A DNA stretch of 64,000 nucleotides from Zunongwangia endophytica (GTDB taxonomy: Bacteria; Bacteroidota; Bacteroidia; Flavobacteriales; Flavobacteriaceae). The position numbers and the translations under genes were made by a program. The DNA lies in NCBI RefSeq assembly GCF_030409505.1, contig NZ_JAUFPZ010000002.1, forward strand, positions 744,001 through 808,000. Direction: 5' to 3'. Below the pieces are notes generated by a model. It saw nothing but the letters and a program-made list of their open reading frames with translations, made no database searches and was not told where the DNA came from. Positions 37,226-45,562 of this stretch are shown piece by piece (the first letter of the stretch is position 1; each line of letters begins with the position of its first letter).

Positions 37226-38679
37226 AAGTATTTCCAGATTTTCAATAATTTATCATTCTCAAACTGAGCATTATTGAATTTTGAAAACTTTTTCTGCTTA
37301 AAGCTTTTCGAAAAATTAAAAGTTTTTAATCTTCTTACTAATTTTTTGTCCTTATCCCTGATTGTAGGCAATTTATTTATTTCATTTCTAAGTAACGTAT
37401 CAAGATAAGTAAGATCAGAAAATGGTTCAGTCAAGAATTCGTTTGAAAAATATATACCTATCAAAACATTTTGTTTCCTACTGTTCAATCTGGAATTAGT
37501 TGATAAATATTTAATCCTTGAAATCAATAATTTACGAATTTGAGTTTCCTTACCTTTGTATTTAATTAGCCCTTGCTTATAATCTAGAAATGCCATTTTA
37601 ATCTTATCAGAATATCGGTTTAATTTTTTTTCAGACATTTTTATCTCCAATTTTCTTTTTAAGATTACACCATCTTTTTTATTTTTTTTCCACCCAAAAA
37701 TGAACAGATATCCTAAATAATCTAATTTATAAGTTCTGCCTATTTTAGTTTTATTTTTAAGATCGAAACATTTAGTTTTATTTGGATGCAATCTTAATTT
37801 AGTAGTGTTCTCAAAAATTTTTGAAACTTTCTTTTTGTACTGATCGATTGATTTATTTTCAAATTTATCTGATGGACTATATATAATAATTATATCATCT
37901 ACATACCTTTTATAAAAAATTACATTATCAGATGTTTTAATTAAATCATCAATTTTTTTCAAGTAAAGTTCAGCTAAGTATGCACTAAAACCTATACCTC
38001 GCGGAATACCTTTTCTTAACGATTTATTCGGAAATTGAGATTCGACGAGTTTCCAATATTGATTTAATGTATGCTTTATATGGTACTTAGTCTGAAAACT
38101 CAATAAATTGTTATTATCAATCTTATTAAGAAGATCATTATGCGGAATAGATTCGTAAAAGCTTTTAATATCAGTTCTAATAATGACTTTAGGGAATTTA
38201 TCTTCTAAATGCAGAATTAATTGGGAAAGTATGGCTCTTCTATTCTGCTGTTTAACTTTGAATGTCTTTAGAATATTCCTTTGAATTTGTTTAGAGGCAA
38301 AAAAATTTTCAGCCGTATTGCTGAATTTATATAATTGAGATTTAAACTTTATTTCGCCTAGTTCAAGTTTTAGGGTAAATTTATCATTGTTAATATTTTT
38401 ATTAATTTTATTCAAAATTTCATAAAGTACATCATCCCTTTTCTTTTTAAGAATATCTTTTTCATTTTCCAACTTATTTAATAAATCTTCATCTGAAGGA
38501 TCCTTACCGAGCTCTCTTTTAATCTTTTCGTTTACTGATTTTATCTCTTCAGAAACTTTTCGCGATTTTTGGAAATAATCATTTTCGAAAAAACTTTTAT
38601 TTTCAATATATACTCCCTTTCTATTTTCTAAGTCTAGAATGATTCTAAGATTATCTGGAGAAAAAGACTGATCTAACAC
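37222..38679 (-). CDS. drt3a: Antiviral reverse transcriptase Drt3a (UG3-like)
   Basis: 485 aa from a GTG start at 38,679 (LDQSFSPDNLRIILDLENRKG); no in-frame ATG lies nearby. Residues 30-85 form a charged coiled coil. The RT core has motif A IIRTDIKSFYESIP (near 163), RKGIPRGIGFSAYLAELYL, and motif C KRYVDDIIIIYSP (near 258). A C-terminal thumb-like region follows. This protein family (unknown-group RT 3) is associated with UG8 RT and a ncRNA in DRT3, where infection triggers repetitive DNA synthesis. The base composition is far more AT-rich than the backbone, consistent with acquisition. Confidence 0.87.
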   Translation of the reverse strand: MLDQSFSPDNLRIILDLENRKGVYIENKSFFENDYFQKSRKVSEEIKSVNEKIKRELGKDPSDEDLLNKLENEKDILKKKRDDVLYEILNKINKNINNDKFTLKLELGEIKFKSQLYKFSNTAENFFASKQIQRNILKTFKVKQQNRRAILSQLILHLEDKFPKVIIRTDIKSFYESIPHNDLLNKIDNNNLLSFQTKYHIKHTLNQYWKLVESQFPNKSLRKGIPRGIGFSAYLAELYLKKIDDLIKTSDNVIFYKRYVDDIIIIYSPSDKFENKSIDQYKKKVSKIFENTTKLRLHPNKTKCFDLKNKTKIGRTYKLDYLGYLFIFGWKKNKKDGVILKRKLEIKMSEKKLNRYSDKIKMAFLDYKQGLIKYKGKETQIRKLLISRIKYLSTNSRLNSRKQNVLIGIYFSNEFLTEPFSDLTYLDTLLRNEINKLPTIRDKDKKLVRRLKTFNFSKSFKQKKFSKFNNAQFENDKLLKIWKYL

Positions 38680-38734
38680 ATTAATTAATTTAATCTAACG
38701 CTTAAGTTTATTTGGAAAGATAATTAAAAAAAAG

Positions 38735-38956
38735 ATTGAATAGCAAGAGGATAACACGCTACGCGATGTTATAATTATTCATTTTATTGATTATCAGATA
38801 TTTGAATATTTAGCACAAAATGTTTTTTACTAAAAATTCGTGAAAAATGTACTGAGCCCCTATAGACAGGCAATTTTTTTCGTGAAAAATTAGTAAAAAA
38901 TGAAATTGGGGTATTATTCCAGCAGTCCTCACCATATTTCCTTTCACTACGCTACA
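38735..38956. repeat. Inverted repeat B, right arm, inner part
   Basis: Reverse-complement match to about 31,880-32,105, including the small hairpin upstream of the Drt3a gene (stem ATAACA/TGTTAT and CGC/GCG). It ends with a 29-base sequence at 38,928-38,956 that recurs perfectly at 40,404-40,432. Confidence 0.8.
38928..38956 (+). repeat. 29-base direct repeat, left copy
   Basis: Identical to 40,404-40,432 (begins CTCACCATATTTCC, ends CACTACGCTACA). The pair bounds a 1,447-base insert that splits inverted repeat B. Confidence 0.9.
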
Positions 38957-38959
38957 AAA

Positions 38960-39385
38960 AATGGTAATGTAAATGCTCGGGAATATGCATTACGAATAAT
39001 TGAACAGATAGATAGTTTATTAGCAATCGGTACAGATGCCAAAAAATTACCATTGTAGGAACTTCTAAAGGAGGCTATATAGCGCAATATGTTTCAACGT
39101 TAACAAATAATCAAGATTTAAATTTTGTTTTTATAGCTTGCTTTAAGGGAAAGTGACTTGGTTACTATTCCTGAAATTAATTTTTGTGGCAATATCCTGA
39201 CGATCTATGAAAGAACAGATCCATTTGGGGTTTCTGCATTAGAAAGAATAAAGAACTCCACATGTAACATATCCCATTTTAAATAAATTGAAATAGATAC
39301 AGGCTTAAATCATGCTTTCCTTTTCAAACCTTTAAAAGAATGGATTTTACCTACTATAAAATGGGCGAAGGGTGGTTATAATTAA
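38960..39385 (+). pseudogene. Frameshifted alpha/beta hydrolase
   Basis: Blocks of one protein appear in changing frames: NVNAREYALRIIEQIDSLL, then the nucleophile elbow IVGTSKGGYIAQYVS (GxSxG), then LVTIPEINFCGNILTIYERTDPFG, GLNHAFLFKPLKEWILP and TIKWAKGGYN before a stop. The first frameshift is in the AAAAAA run near 39,040. The N-terminus is missing at the 29-base repeat. A related but distinct remnant lies at 27,252-27,465. Confidence 0.8.
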
Positions 39386-39485
39386 TTTTAAAGAAATTCA
39401 GTTCGTTATTTCAATACTATAATTTGTGGCTAAATTATTATTTTTTAATTTAGACCAATAAGACATCATCAAAACATCAATCAAA

Positions 39486-40322
39486 ATGGGACATCAAAAA
39501 AACATAAGGGTTCATGAAACTGCTTTTGTGACTTCCGCTTTCCGAGCAACCGATGAAAATTTGAGTCATGATACTTTTGCCCGGCTATGGCAGAATTCTA
39601 AAACTGAAAAATGGATCATCGAATATCTTAAAATGGTTTCTTCAGAAGAGCCTTTTACACACTGTTTAAGGAATAGATATTTTCTGGATGAAATTAATGC
39701 ATTAGTACAAAAGAATGAAATTGATGTACTGATCAATTTTGGCAGTGGATTCAGTATGTATCCTTTTTTACTTGATAAGAAACTAATACATATTGAAATC
39801 GATAAGCCTGAAATAGTAACGTATAAAAGGCAGAAATTAGAACATTGGCAACAAGAGAATGTACTAGCTAAACGGGATATTCATTTTATCGGTGTCGATT
39901 TCACTTCAGAATATAAGTCCGGTTTAATCACAAAGTTAAATGCTATTAAAGGAAATAGACCTTGTTTTATCTTAATCGAAGGGGTGCTTTTCTTTTTAAA
40001 CAGAGAGGAGACGAATGACTTATTTGAACTCTTCAAAACAGTTCAAAACTCTGGCGACTATATTGGCAGTGCCTCTTTTCAAGAAACGATAAAGAATACC
40101 CAAGCTTTTAAGAATCTCCTTCACTTCTTTAATTTAAAAGTCGCAAAAACAAGTAAAGATGATTATCAAACTATTGATGATCAATATTATACCTCTGTAC
40201 CCAATTATACCTTAATAGACCAACAGGATTATTTTAGCCTTTCGAAAAAATATGACCATAAAGTCATTAAAGAAAAAACACTGATTTTAAATGAAAACTT
40301 TTACTTGTTGAAGAAAATTTAA
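39486..40322 (+). CDS. Class I SAM-dependent methyltransferase, leucine carboxyl methyltransferase (LCMT) family
   Basis: 278 aa. FVTSAFRATDENLSHDTFAR at the N-terminus and VLINFGSGFSMYPFLL with a downstream acidic residue (HIEIDKPEIVTYKRQ) form the SAM site. FILIEGVLFFLNREETNDLF is the LCMT/PPM1 signature ending strand 4. Family members methylate carboxyl groups or act on small molecules; the substrate is not predictable. It is the only intact gene on the 1.45-kb insert and has a close-by fossil hydrolase. Confidence 0.8.
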   Translation: MGHQKNIRVHETAFVTSAFRATDENLSHDTFARLWQNSKTEKWIIEYLKMVSSEEPFTHCLRNRYFLDEINALVQKNEIDVLINFGSGFSMYPFLLDKKLIHIEIDKPEIVTYKRQKLEHWQQENVLAKRDIHFIGVDFTSEYKSGLITKLNAIKGNRPCFILIEGVLFFLNREETNDLFELFKTVQNSGDYIGSASFQETIKNTQAFKNLLHFFNLKVAKTSKDDYQTIDDQYYTSVPNYTLIDQQDYFSLSKKYDHKVIKEKTLILNENFYLLKKI

Positions 40323-40403
40323 GCTGTCTAGCATTTTCATAATTTTTCTCTTTCAAAGTTTTTATTCTTAACTATTTAAGGAAAAAACGAAAATCGAACT
40401 ATT

Positions 40404-40842
40404 CTCACCATATTTCCTTTCACTACGCTACAGTCAAAACGGTTCGTCAAAATGATCTTGAACATAAGCCAAAAGCAAACAAAAATACAGATGGATTGAA
40501 GCGCAAAATTTGCTTTTGGCTCACGTTCGCTTTAGCAACATTCTGGAAACGTTGACCGATCTACATTTCATAGGTATAAGTTCACTTTGAATTTTACTGC
40601 CTTACCTTTTTGATCTCAAAAGAACAGGATTTAGAATTAGCGGGCGCATAAACCGGTCAGCTACGCTTTCCTATTTATAGCCCTTTTCCTAATCCTAAAT
40701 CCTGTAGAAGAATCAATATCAAAAAGGTAATGTGACGGCTCTAAAAGAAGTAAATAAAATAATCCTAAAGCCTATTTCATTTGATCCTTAGTAATGCTTC
40801 AATGGAACCAAAAAGGCAAATGCTCTGGATAAAAAAAGTAAA
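40404..40842. repeat. Inverted repeat B, right arm, outer part
   Basis: Reverse-complement match to 31,467-31,900, with both large hairpins present (40,460-40,528 and 40,612-40,730). It begins with the right copy of the 29-base direct repeat (40,404-40,432). The remaining gap (40,323-40,403 and 40,843-40,871) shows nothing else. Confidence 0.85.
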
Positions 40843-40871
40843 TGGATCCTCTTAATTAAAATCAAGATTAT

Positions 40872-43256
40872 TTAATTACTTCTATTTTGTTCCTCATTAT
40901 TTCCAAAATTTCTATTTTTCACATCTACTTTTTTATTCCCAAATTCATAGGAAAGTGAAATTCTAGCATTTCTGGAACTCTCATTTTGCCTGTAAATTTG
41001 TTCTATTCCGTTTACAGAAGAAACATAATTATTAAGACTGGCTGTATTAAAAACATCACTAAATAATAAGGACATAGTAAGGCTATCATTAAAATTATGC
41101 TGTAAGCCTAAGGACAAATCGAACATTTCCCCGACACTAAATAAGCCTCTGTCATGCTGTGAACTATAATATGAATTTACTTGAAGACCTGTCTTATCGC
41201 TTAATGGAATAGTGTTGTTCGTAGTTAAGTAAATCTGAACCCCGTTTTTGGGCGTAGTGCCAAAATCTTTGGTAAATTCGGTGTGATATCCCAAAACATT
41301 AATGCTATTTTGACTTTTTAGCCAACTGAGTTTAGTAAAAGAAAAACTTTCTTTTAATCCGTAATTATATTGTTTGTAATAGTTCTCCCTAGTTATAATT
41401 TGAGTCTGGTCATTTGCATCAGTGGTAAAGACTGTTCCTGACCCATCTGAAGTTATATTTAAGAAAACACTTGAATTCACTTTTCTTTTATACATGTGTG
41501 ATAGTTCAATATTATGGGAGAATGATGGTTGTAAGAAAGGATTACCCACACTATAACTATTTGCATTTATATAGAAACGAAAAGGATTCAAATTTCTGAA
41601 ATTTGGCCGGTTAATTCTTCTTCCATAAGTCATAGCTAAATTATTGTTATCATCCTTGGCATATGAAAGGTAAAATGTCGGAAACAATTTTGTATATTTA
41701 TTAGATACCTCTTGATCCAGCTCTTCATTAATACCTTTGGTTTTCGTGTCTTCCCAGCGTAAACCAAATTGCATCTGTATTTTTTCACTCAACTTGGTAT
41801 TTCCAGAAATATAACAAGCTAATACATCTTCCCTGTATTGAAATTCATTAGACCTATTCGGGTCTAAAACCTCAGAGCCAGAAGTTTTATCATAATATAA
41901 AACATCGCTGTTAGTATTCGTAAAACTTGCCTTAACCCCATAAGAAAGGTTTATCTTATTTATTGGAAACTCTACATCTATTTTTGAACTAAAATTTTCT
42001 ATCTCCTGGTTGGAGATATTTAGGGCAGCAGAATTGACTCCTTGTGAAACTCCAGCTGTGTTGAATTCTTCATTAAAAAAATCACGGCTGTTTTCCGAAT
42101 CGAATGTAAAATAATCCGCATCGAAAGAGATGGATTTGCCCAAAGAATCTAGTTGAGTTATCGCATGAAAATTCAAACTATGATTTTGATTATCTACCAT
42201 ATTATCACCTTCATTAATTAAGGTTCGTTCTAGGTTATCATCATTATCAAAAATTGAGGAAGTAGTGGTAGCCATTATATTAGGCTTTGTATTATTTCCT
42301 AAATATTGCACTCCAATGGTGGTATTATCCGAAAGATTATAATCAATAAACAAACGGCCAGAAAACTGATTTTTACCTAATTTTGAATTTACATCTACAT
42401 CCCAAAAATTAGTTGGATAATCTATTAAAAGCCCTTCTAAATTTTCAACATTCCCTTTGGTGGCGTTTATATTTGCTGAAAGTGAAATTTTATCTTTATT
42501 AAAAAAGAAATTATTATTGAGTACGCCATAGTTAAACCTGTTTTGATTATAGGAAAGCGTTGTTGAATTTCTCCAAGAATTTTGAACGCCTTTTTTTAAT
42601 ACAATGTTGATTAGACCTCCATTACCAGATGCTTCATATTTTGCTGGTGGGTTAGTGATAACCTCAATTTTTTTGATATCACTTGCTGAAATTCCATTTA
42701 ATAGGCTCATTAATTCATCACCTTGTAAAGGAGAAATTCTGCCATTAATCATTACTTGAGTAGCCCCTTTCCCTAAAATTTCTAGCGTGTTATTTTGAAT
42801 TTGGACACCCGGAGTTATTTTTAAAACATCCATTCCATTACCTCCAGTAGAAGCTATACTTTTTTCAACATTAAAAACTAGCCGGTCAATTTCCTGTTCT
42901 ATAATCCTTCGTTCAGATACAAGCACAATTTCATTTAAGGATTGTGCATCTGCTTTCATATTAATTGTACCTAAATTAATATCATCCTCTACAGATACAC
43001 TTTTTACAATTGTAGCATAGCCTACAAAGCTTACTTCAACATTGTATGTTCCAGGCTCCACTTTTATTGAAAATAAACCGTTTTCATCCGTAGTAGTTCC
43101 GGTTATAATTTGGTCCTTATCATTAATAATAGTTACGTTGACAAAAGGGATTACCCCAGTTCCATCCACGACTTTACCTGTGATGGTTTGCGCATATAAA
43201 AAGCTTGGAATTAATACTAGCATTAGGAATGCTAAGGTGCTCATTTGTGTTTTCAT
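40872..43256 (-). CDS. Outer-membrane beta-barrel family protein (TonB-receptor-like), island copy 2
   Basis: 794 aa with a signal peptide ending LYAQ. A carboxypeptidase-regulatory-like domain (TITGKVVDGTGVIPFVNVTI, about 24-105) is followed by a plug (SIASTGGNGMDVLKITPGVQ, INGRISPLQGDELMSLLNG, TNPPAKYEASGNGGLINIVLKKG) and a barrel ending in RISLSYEFG. Same family and same plug landmarks as the receptor at 28,249-30,549, but not a recent duplicate. The AraC-type membrane regulator upstream and a palindrome at 43,321-43,361 suggest dedicated control. Confidence 0.87.
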   Translation of the reverse strand: MKTQMSTLAFLMLVLIPSFLYAQTITGKVVDGTGVIPFVNVTIINDKDQIITGTTTDENGLFSIKVEPGTYNVEVSFVGYATIVKSVSVEDDINLGTINMKADAQSLNEIVLVSERRIIEQEIDRLVFNVEKSIASTGGNGMDVLKITPGVQIQNNTLEILGKGATQVMINGRISPLQGDELMSLLNGISASDIKKIEVITNPPAKYEASGNGGLINIVLKKGVQNSWRNSTTLSYNQNRFNYGVLNNNFFFNKDKISLSANINATKGNVENLEGLLIDYPTNFWDVDVNSKLGKNQFSGRLFIDYNLSDNTTIGVQYLGNNTKPNIMATTTSSIFDNDDNLERTLINEGDNMVDNQNHSLNFHAITQLDSLGKSISFDADYFTFDSENSRDFFNEEFNTAGVSQGVNSAALNISNQEIENFSSKIDVEFPINKINLSYGVKASFTNTNSDVLYYDKTSGSEVLDPNRSNEFQYREDVLACYISGNTKLSEKIQMQFGLRWEDTKTKGINEELDQEVSNKYTKLFPTFYLSYAKDDNNNLAMTYGRRINRPNFRNLNPFRFYINANSYSVGNPFLQPSFSHNIELSHMYKRKVNSSVFLNITSDGSGTVFTTDANDQTQIITRENYYKQYNYGLKESFSFTKLSWLKSQNSINVLGYHTEFTKDFGTTPKNGVQIYLTTNNTIPLSDKTGLQVNSYYSSQHDRGLFSVGEMFDLSLGLQHNFNDSLTMSLLFSDVFNTASLNNYVSSVNGIEQIYRQNESSRNARISLSYEFGNKKVDVKNRNFGNNEEQNRSN

Positions 43257-43320
43257 CTTACATTATATTTTTGATGAAACAAAAATGAGATACTCCTTTA
43301 TTTGGGGCGACCGAAAACCT

Positions 43321-43383
43321 AAAGTCGAACTCATTTCATGACTATAAATGAGTTCGACTTTGTTTTTCAAACGTTCGACTTTA
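43321..43383 (-). promoter_or_regulatory. Perfect 16-base palindrome plus third half-site, putative AraC operator
   Basis: Arms AAAGTCGAACTCATTT (43,321-43,336) and AAATGAGTTCGACTTT (43,346-43,361) flank nine bases. A third half-site GTTCGACTTTA follows at 43,373-43,383. It lies between the regulator's stop and the receptor's start. No T-run follows on the minus strand, arguing for a protein site rather than a terminator. Confidence 0.55.
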
Positions 43384-43399
43384 CGTTAAGTAACTGATT

Positions 43400-44539
43400 T
43401 TAAAATGATTTCCTGTATTCGGTTGGCGTCTTTCCTGTATGTTTTTTGAATGCAGTATTAAATGAAGATTTAGAATTAAATCCTACTTCATATAAAATCT
43501 CCAACACAGTTTCGTCTTTTTTAGTCGGATCGACTAATATATTCATGGCTTCTTTAATGCGGTATCCATTTACAAAATCAAAAAAATGCTGATTCAACTT
43601 CTGGTTTATTATGATGGAAAGCTCCCTGGAATTCATTCCCATCTGGTCAGCTAAATTTCTAAGCGATAAAGAAGGGTTTAAATATGGTTTTTCAGTTTCC
43701 ATATAAGAAATTAAATTTTCAATTTGGTTGTTGTAATTCGGGTCCTGCCCAGTATTATTGTTTTCATCAGCTAAATTTGGGGTTAATGTTAATTTGGAAT
43801 CTACCCCGCTAAAAAGATTGGGGTAGCGAAGGGCTTTTAATACATACCAGCAAACAATACCTAACACAAACAAAACTACTATAGTTTGAGCATTATTAAA
43901 TATAGCTACTTCACCGTAATACTTTAAAATATTCTTTATTAATGCGACTACATATAGCAGTGAGGTAAAAAGCAATAGCTGAAACAACCATTTATAGGTT
44001 GCTATGGTACTACTGGAATAATTTTCCAGGAATAATTTTCTGGCTTTGTTTAGAACTATAAATCCGGCAGTTAAATATATAATAGCTTGCAGGTGGAGCG
44101 AAATATATAAAAAGATAATTTCGTGGAGATGATTATACTCCCCGAATAGTTCTAATTTTTGATCGGTATTGGTCAGATAAAATCTCGGGAGCATCACCAA
44201 ATTTGCTATTAAATAAGGCACGGTATGCCATAAGTCCTTCCATTTTAGTTTAAAGTCCGAATAACAGACAGATAATATGTACAAATAAAATAGTGGCATT
44301 GGTAAATAAGCTAATAAATCCTTTGCTATTAGAAGGTTATTCACCAAATTATTAGGCTCTTCGATAAAAAGGTGCAAAAACCAGCTGGAGAATTCCAAAG
44401 CATTTAATAGCAAAAAAGAGGCGAAAAGCTTATTACTGTTTTTATTTTTTGATTCTACCGAAAAAATAAAAATAGCCAAAAGTAATGTTATGAAAGTGGA
44501 AATTATCCCCGCAATTGTTACTAAATCAACCTCTCTCAT
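43400..44539 (-). CDS. Membrane-tethered AraC-family transcriptional regulator
   Basis: 379 aa. Seven hydrophobic segments occupy about residues 5-240 (for example GIISTFITLLLAIFIFSVES and IVVLFVLGIVCWYVL). A C-terminal AraC domain (about 270-379) reads LSLRNLADQMGMNSRELSIIIN and VLEILYEVGFNSKSSFNTAFKKHTGKTPTEYR. Such proteins sense through the membrane and bind DNA. A good promoter lies 23 bases upstream of the ATG. The receptor gene follows 143 bases downstream. Confidence 0.88.
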   Translation of the reverse strand: MREVDLVTIAGIISTFITLLLAIFIFSVESKNKNSNKLFASFLLLNALEFSSWFLHLFIEEPNNLVNNLLIAKDLLAYLPMPLFYLYILSVCYSDFKLKWKDLWHTVPYLIANLVMLPRFYLTNTDQKLELFGEYNHLHEIIFLYISLHLQAIIYLTAGFIVLNKARKLFLENYSSSTIATYKWLFQLLLFTSLLYVVALIKNILKYYGEVAIFNNAQTIVVLFVLGIVCWYVLKALRYPNLFSGVDSKLTLTPNLADENNNTGQDPNYNNQIENLISYMETEKPYLNPSLSLRNLADQMGMNSRELSIIINQKLNQHFFDFVNGYRIKEAMNILVDPTKKDETVLEILYEVGFNSKSSFNTAFKKHTGKTPTEYRKSF

Positions 44540-44561
44540 TAAGTTTAAGCTTTTGCATATT

Positions 44562-44592
44562 CAAATGTAGTTTTTAAATGCTGGATATACAA
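44562..44592 (-). promoter_or_regulatory. Sigma-A promoter of the AraC-type regulator gene
   Basis: On the minus strand TTG (44,590-44,592), a 20-base spacer and TACATTTG (44,562-44,569), followed by the ATG 23 bases later. It is a full match to the Bacteroidetes consensus. Confidence 0.6.
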
Positions 44593-44689
44593 TTACCAAT
44601 TTTATTGCAAAAGCATAATCCTTTTATTAGGATCAAATTTTAAGTAGTCATATCAGTTATTCTGATTATATCCCCTTAAACATCTCTTT

Positions 44690-45247
44690 TTTTTTGTTGC
44701 AACCATGGGGCGCAACCAAGATTGTGTCCACAGACACACATCTTGAATTAGTACGCAATTTGATAAAAAGCACCTATTTCAAATTCGTGTACACTTCTTA
44801 CCTGACAACCAATTTTAGGAATTTTCAGTAGCTACTTTCTTTTCTAGTTCTATATCTTCCAATAGTTCCGAGAGCTTATCGATTAAAGCAAATTCTTCCG
44901 ACGGTATGAGTTGGGTTACAAAACGAAGTACTTCCATAACATTATATTTAGGGTTGGGCACTTCCAGATCACATAATTGTTCATTCTCTCCTAATGCTAC
45001 AACACAGACCTTAATTAGGTTTGTGATCAAAAATATGAGATCCAAGTGGCTATCAACTCTATAAGAGCCCTTATAACATTTTCCTTTTCTACTGGTATCC
45101 GGGGTTAAATGCAACATATGATATTGCTTAAGTTCCTGAAGCCTATTGATGAGTTTTCCCTTTTTCATAACGTTCTTGGTTTTTAAGGATTTGTTTTTTG
45201 AGTTGCTTGGGGAAATGAACGTAATCTGTATCATTTTCCAGTATGGC
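44690..45247 (-). repeat. Inverted repeat A, right copy
   Basis: Reverse-complement partner of 27,564-28,110, with the same hairpin at 44,717-44,745. Here the unit continues into an intact upstream operon, so this is the parental copy and the left one is truncated. Confidence 0.85.
44815..45168 (-). CDS. Island protein of 117 aa, copy 2 (unknown function)
   Basis: Starts MKKGKLINRLQELKQYHMLHL at 45,168. A frame from 45,234 exists but lies inside the upstream gene. The start chosen matches copy 1. It is a helical, soluble protein of unknown function. Its start overlaps the end of the 139-aa gene by about 26 bases, a sign of translational coupling. Confidence 0.75.
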   Translation of the reverse strand: MKKGKLINRLQELKQYHMLHLTPDTSRKGKCYKGSYRVDSHLDLIFLITNLIKVCVVALGENEQLCDLEVPNPKYNVMEVLRFVTQLIPSEEFALIDKLSELLEDIELEKKVATENS

Positions 45248-45562
45248 TATAATTTTTTCCAATTGAAACATATCACCATCGGGCATTAGTTCAATGACCA
45301 TTTCTATAACTAATTGAACACTGGAAGTTTTACTTTGGTGGCTTAAGTTTTTCGAATAAAAATCACCTTCACCATCTAAGGCTAAGACACAGACTTCCAG
45401 TAATGATGTAATACGCATGATGTAATCGGTATAATCTTCAAAGCGAATGATGGCATTTCTAAAAGTATGCCTTTTGGTTTCTTCTTTTTTTAAACCATAA
45501 GCTGTAGCTCCGATTTTCTTTAGCTGTTTCAATTTTAGTTGATCAAGTTTTTTCGTTTTCAT
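45143..45562 (-). CDS. Island protein of 139 aa (unknown function)
   Basis: Starts MKTKKLDQLKLKQLKKIGATAYG. It shares a pattern with the 117-aa protein downstream (DYTDYIMRITSLLEVCVLALDG against HLDLMFLITNLIKVCIVALEE; MVIELMPDGDMFQLEKI against VTQLIPSEELALVDKL), so the two are probably diverged paralogues. Its start overlaps the HEPN-like gene by 20 bases. No catalytic motif is seen. Confidence 0.7.
   Translation of the reverse strand: MKTKKLDQLKLKQLKKIGATAYGLKKEETKRHTFRNAIIRFEDYTDYIMRITSLLEVCVLALDGEGDFYSKNLSHQSKTSSVQLVIEMVIELMPDGDMFQLEKIIAILENDTDYVHFPKQLKKQILKNQERYEKGKTHQ

Noticed and set aside
35120..38679. Retron, diversity-generating retroelement or group II intron
   Set aside because: There are two RT genes, no template/variable repeat pair with a target gene, no maturase or HNH domain, and no intron domain V. 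The DRT3 pairing fits better.
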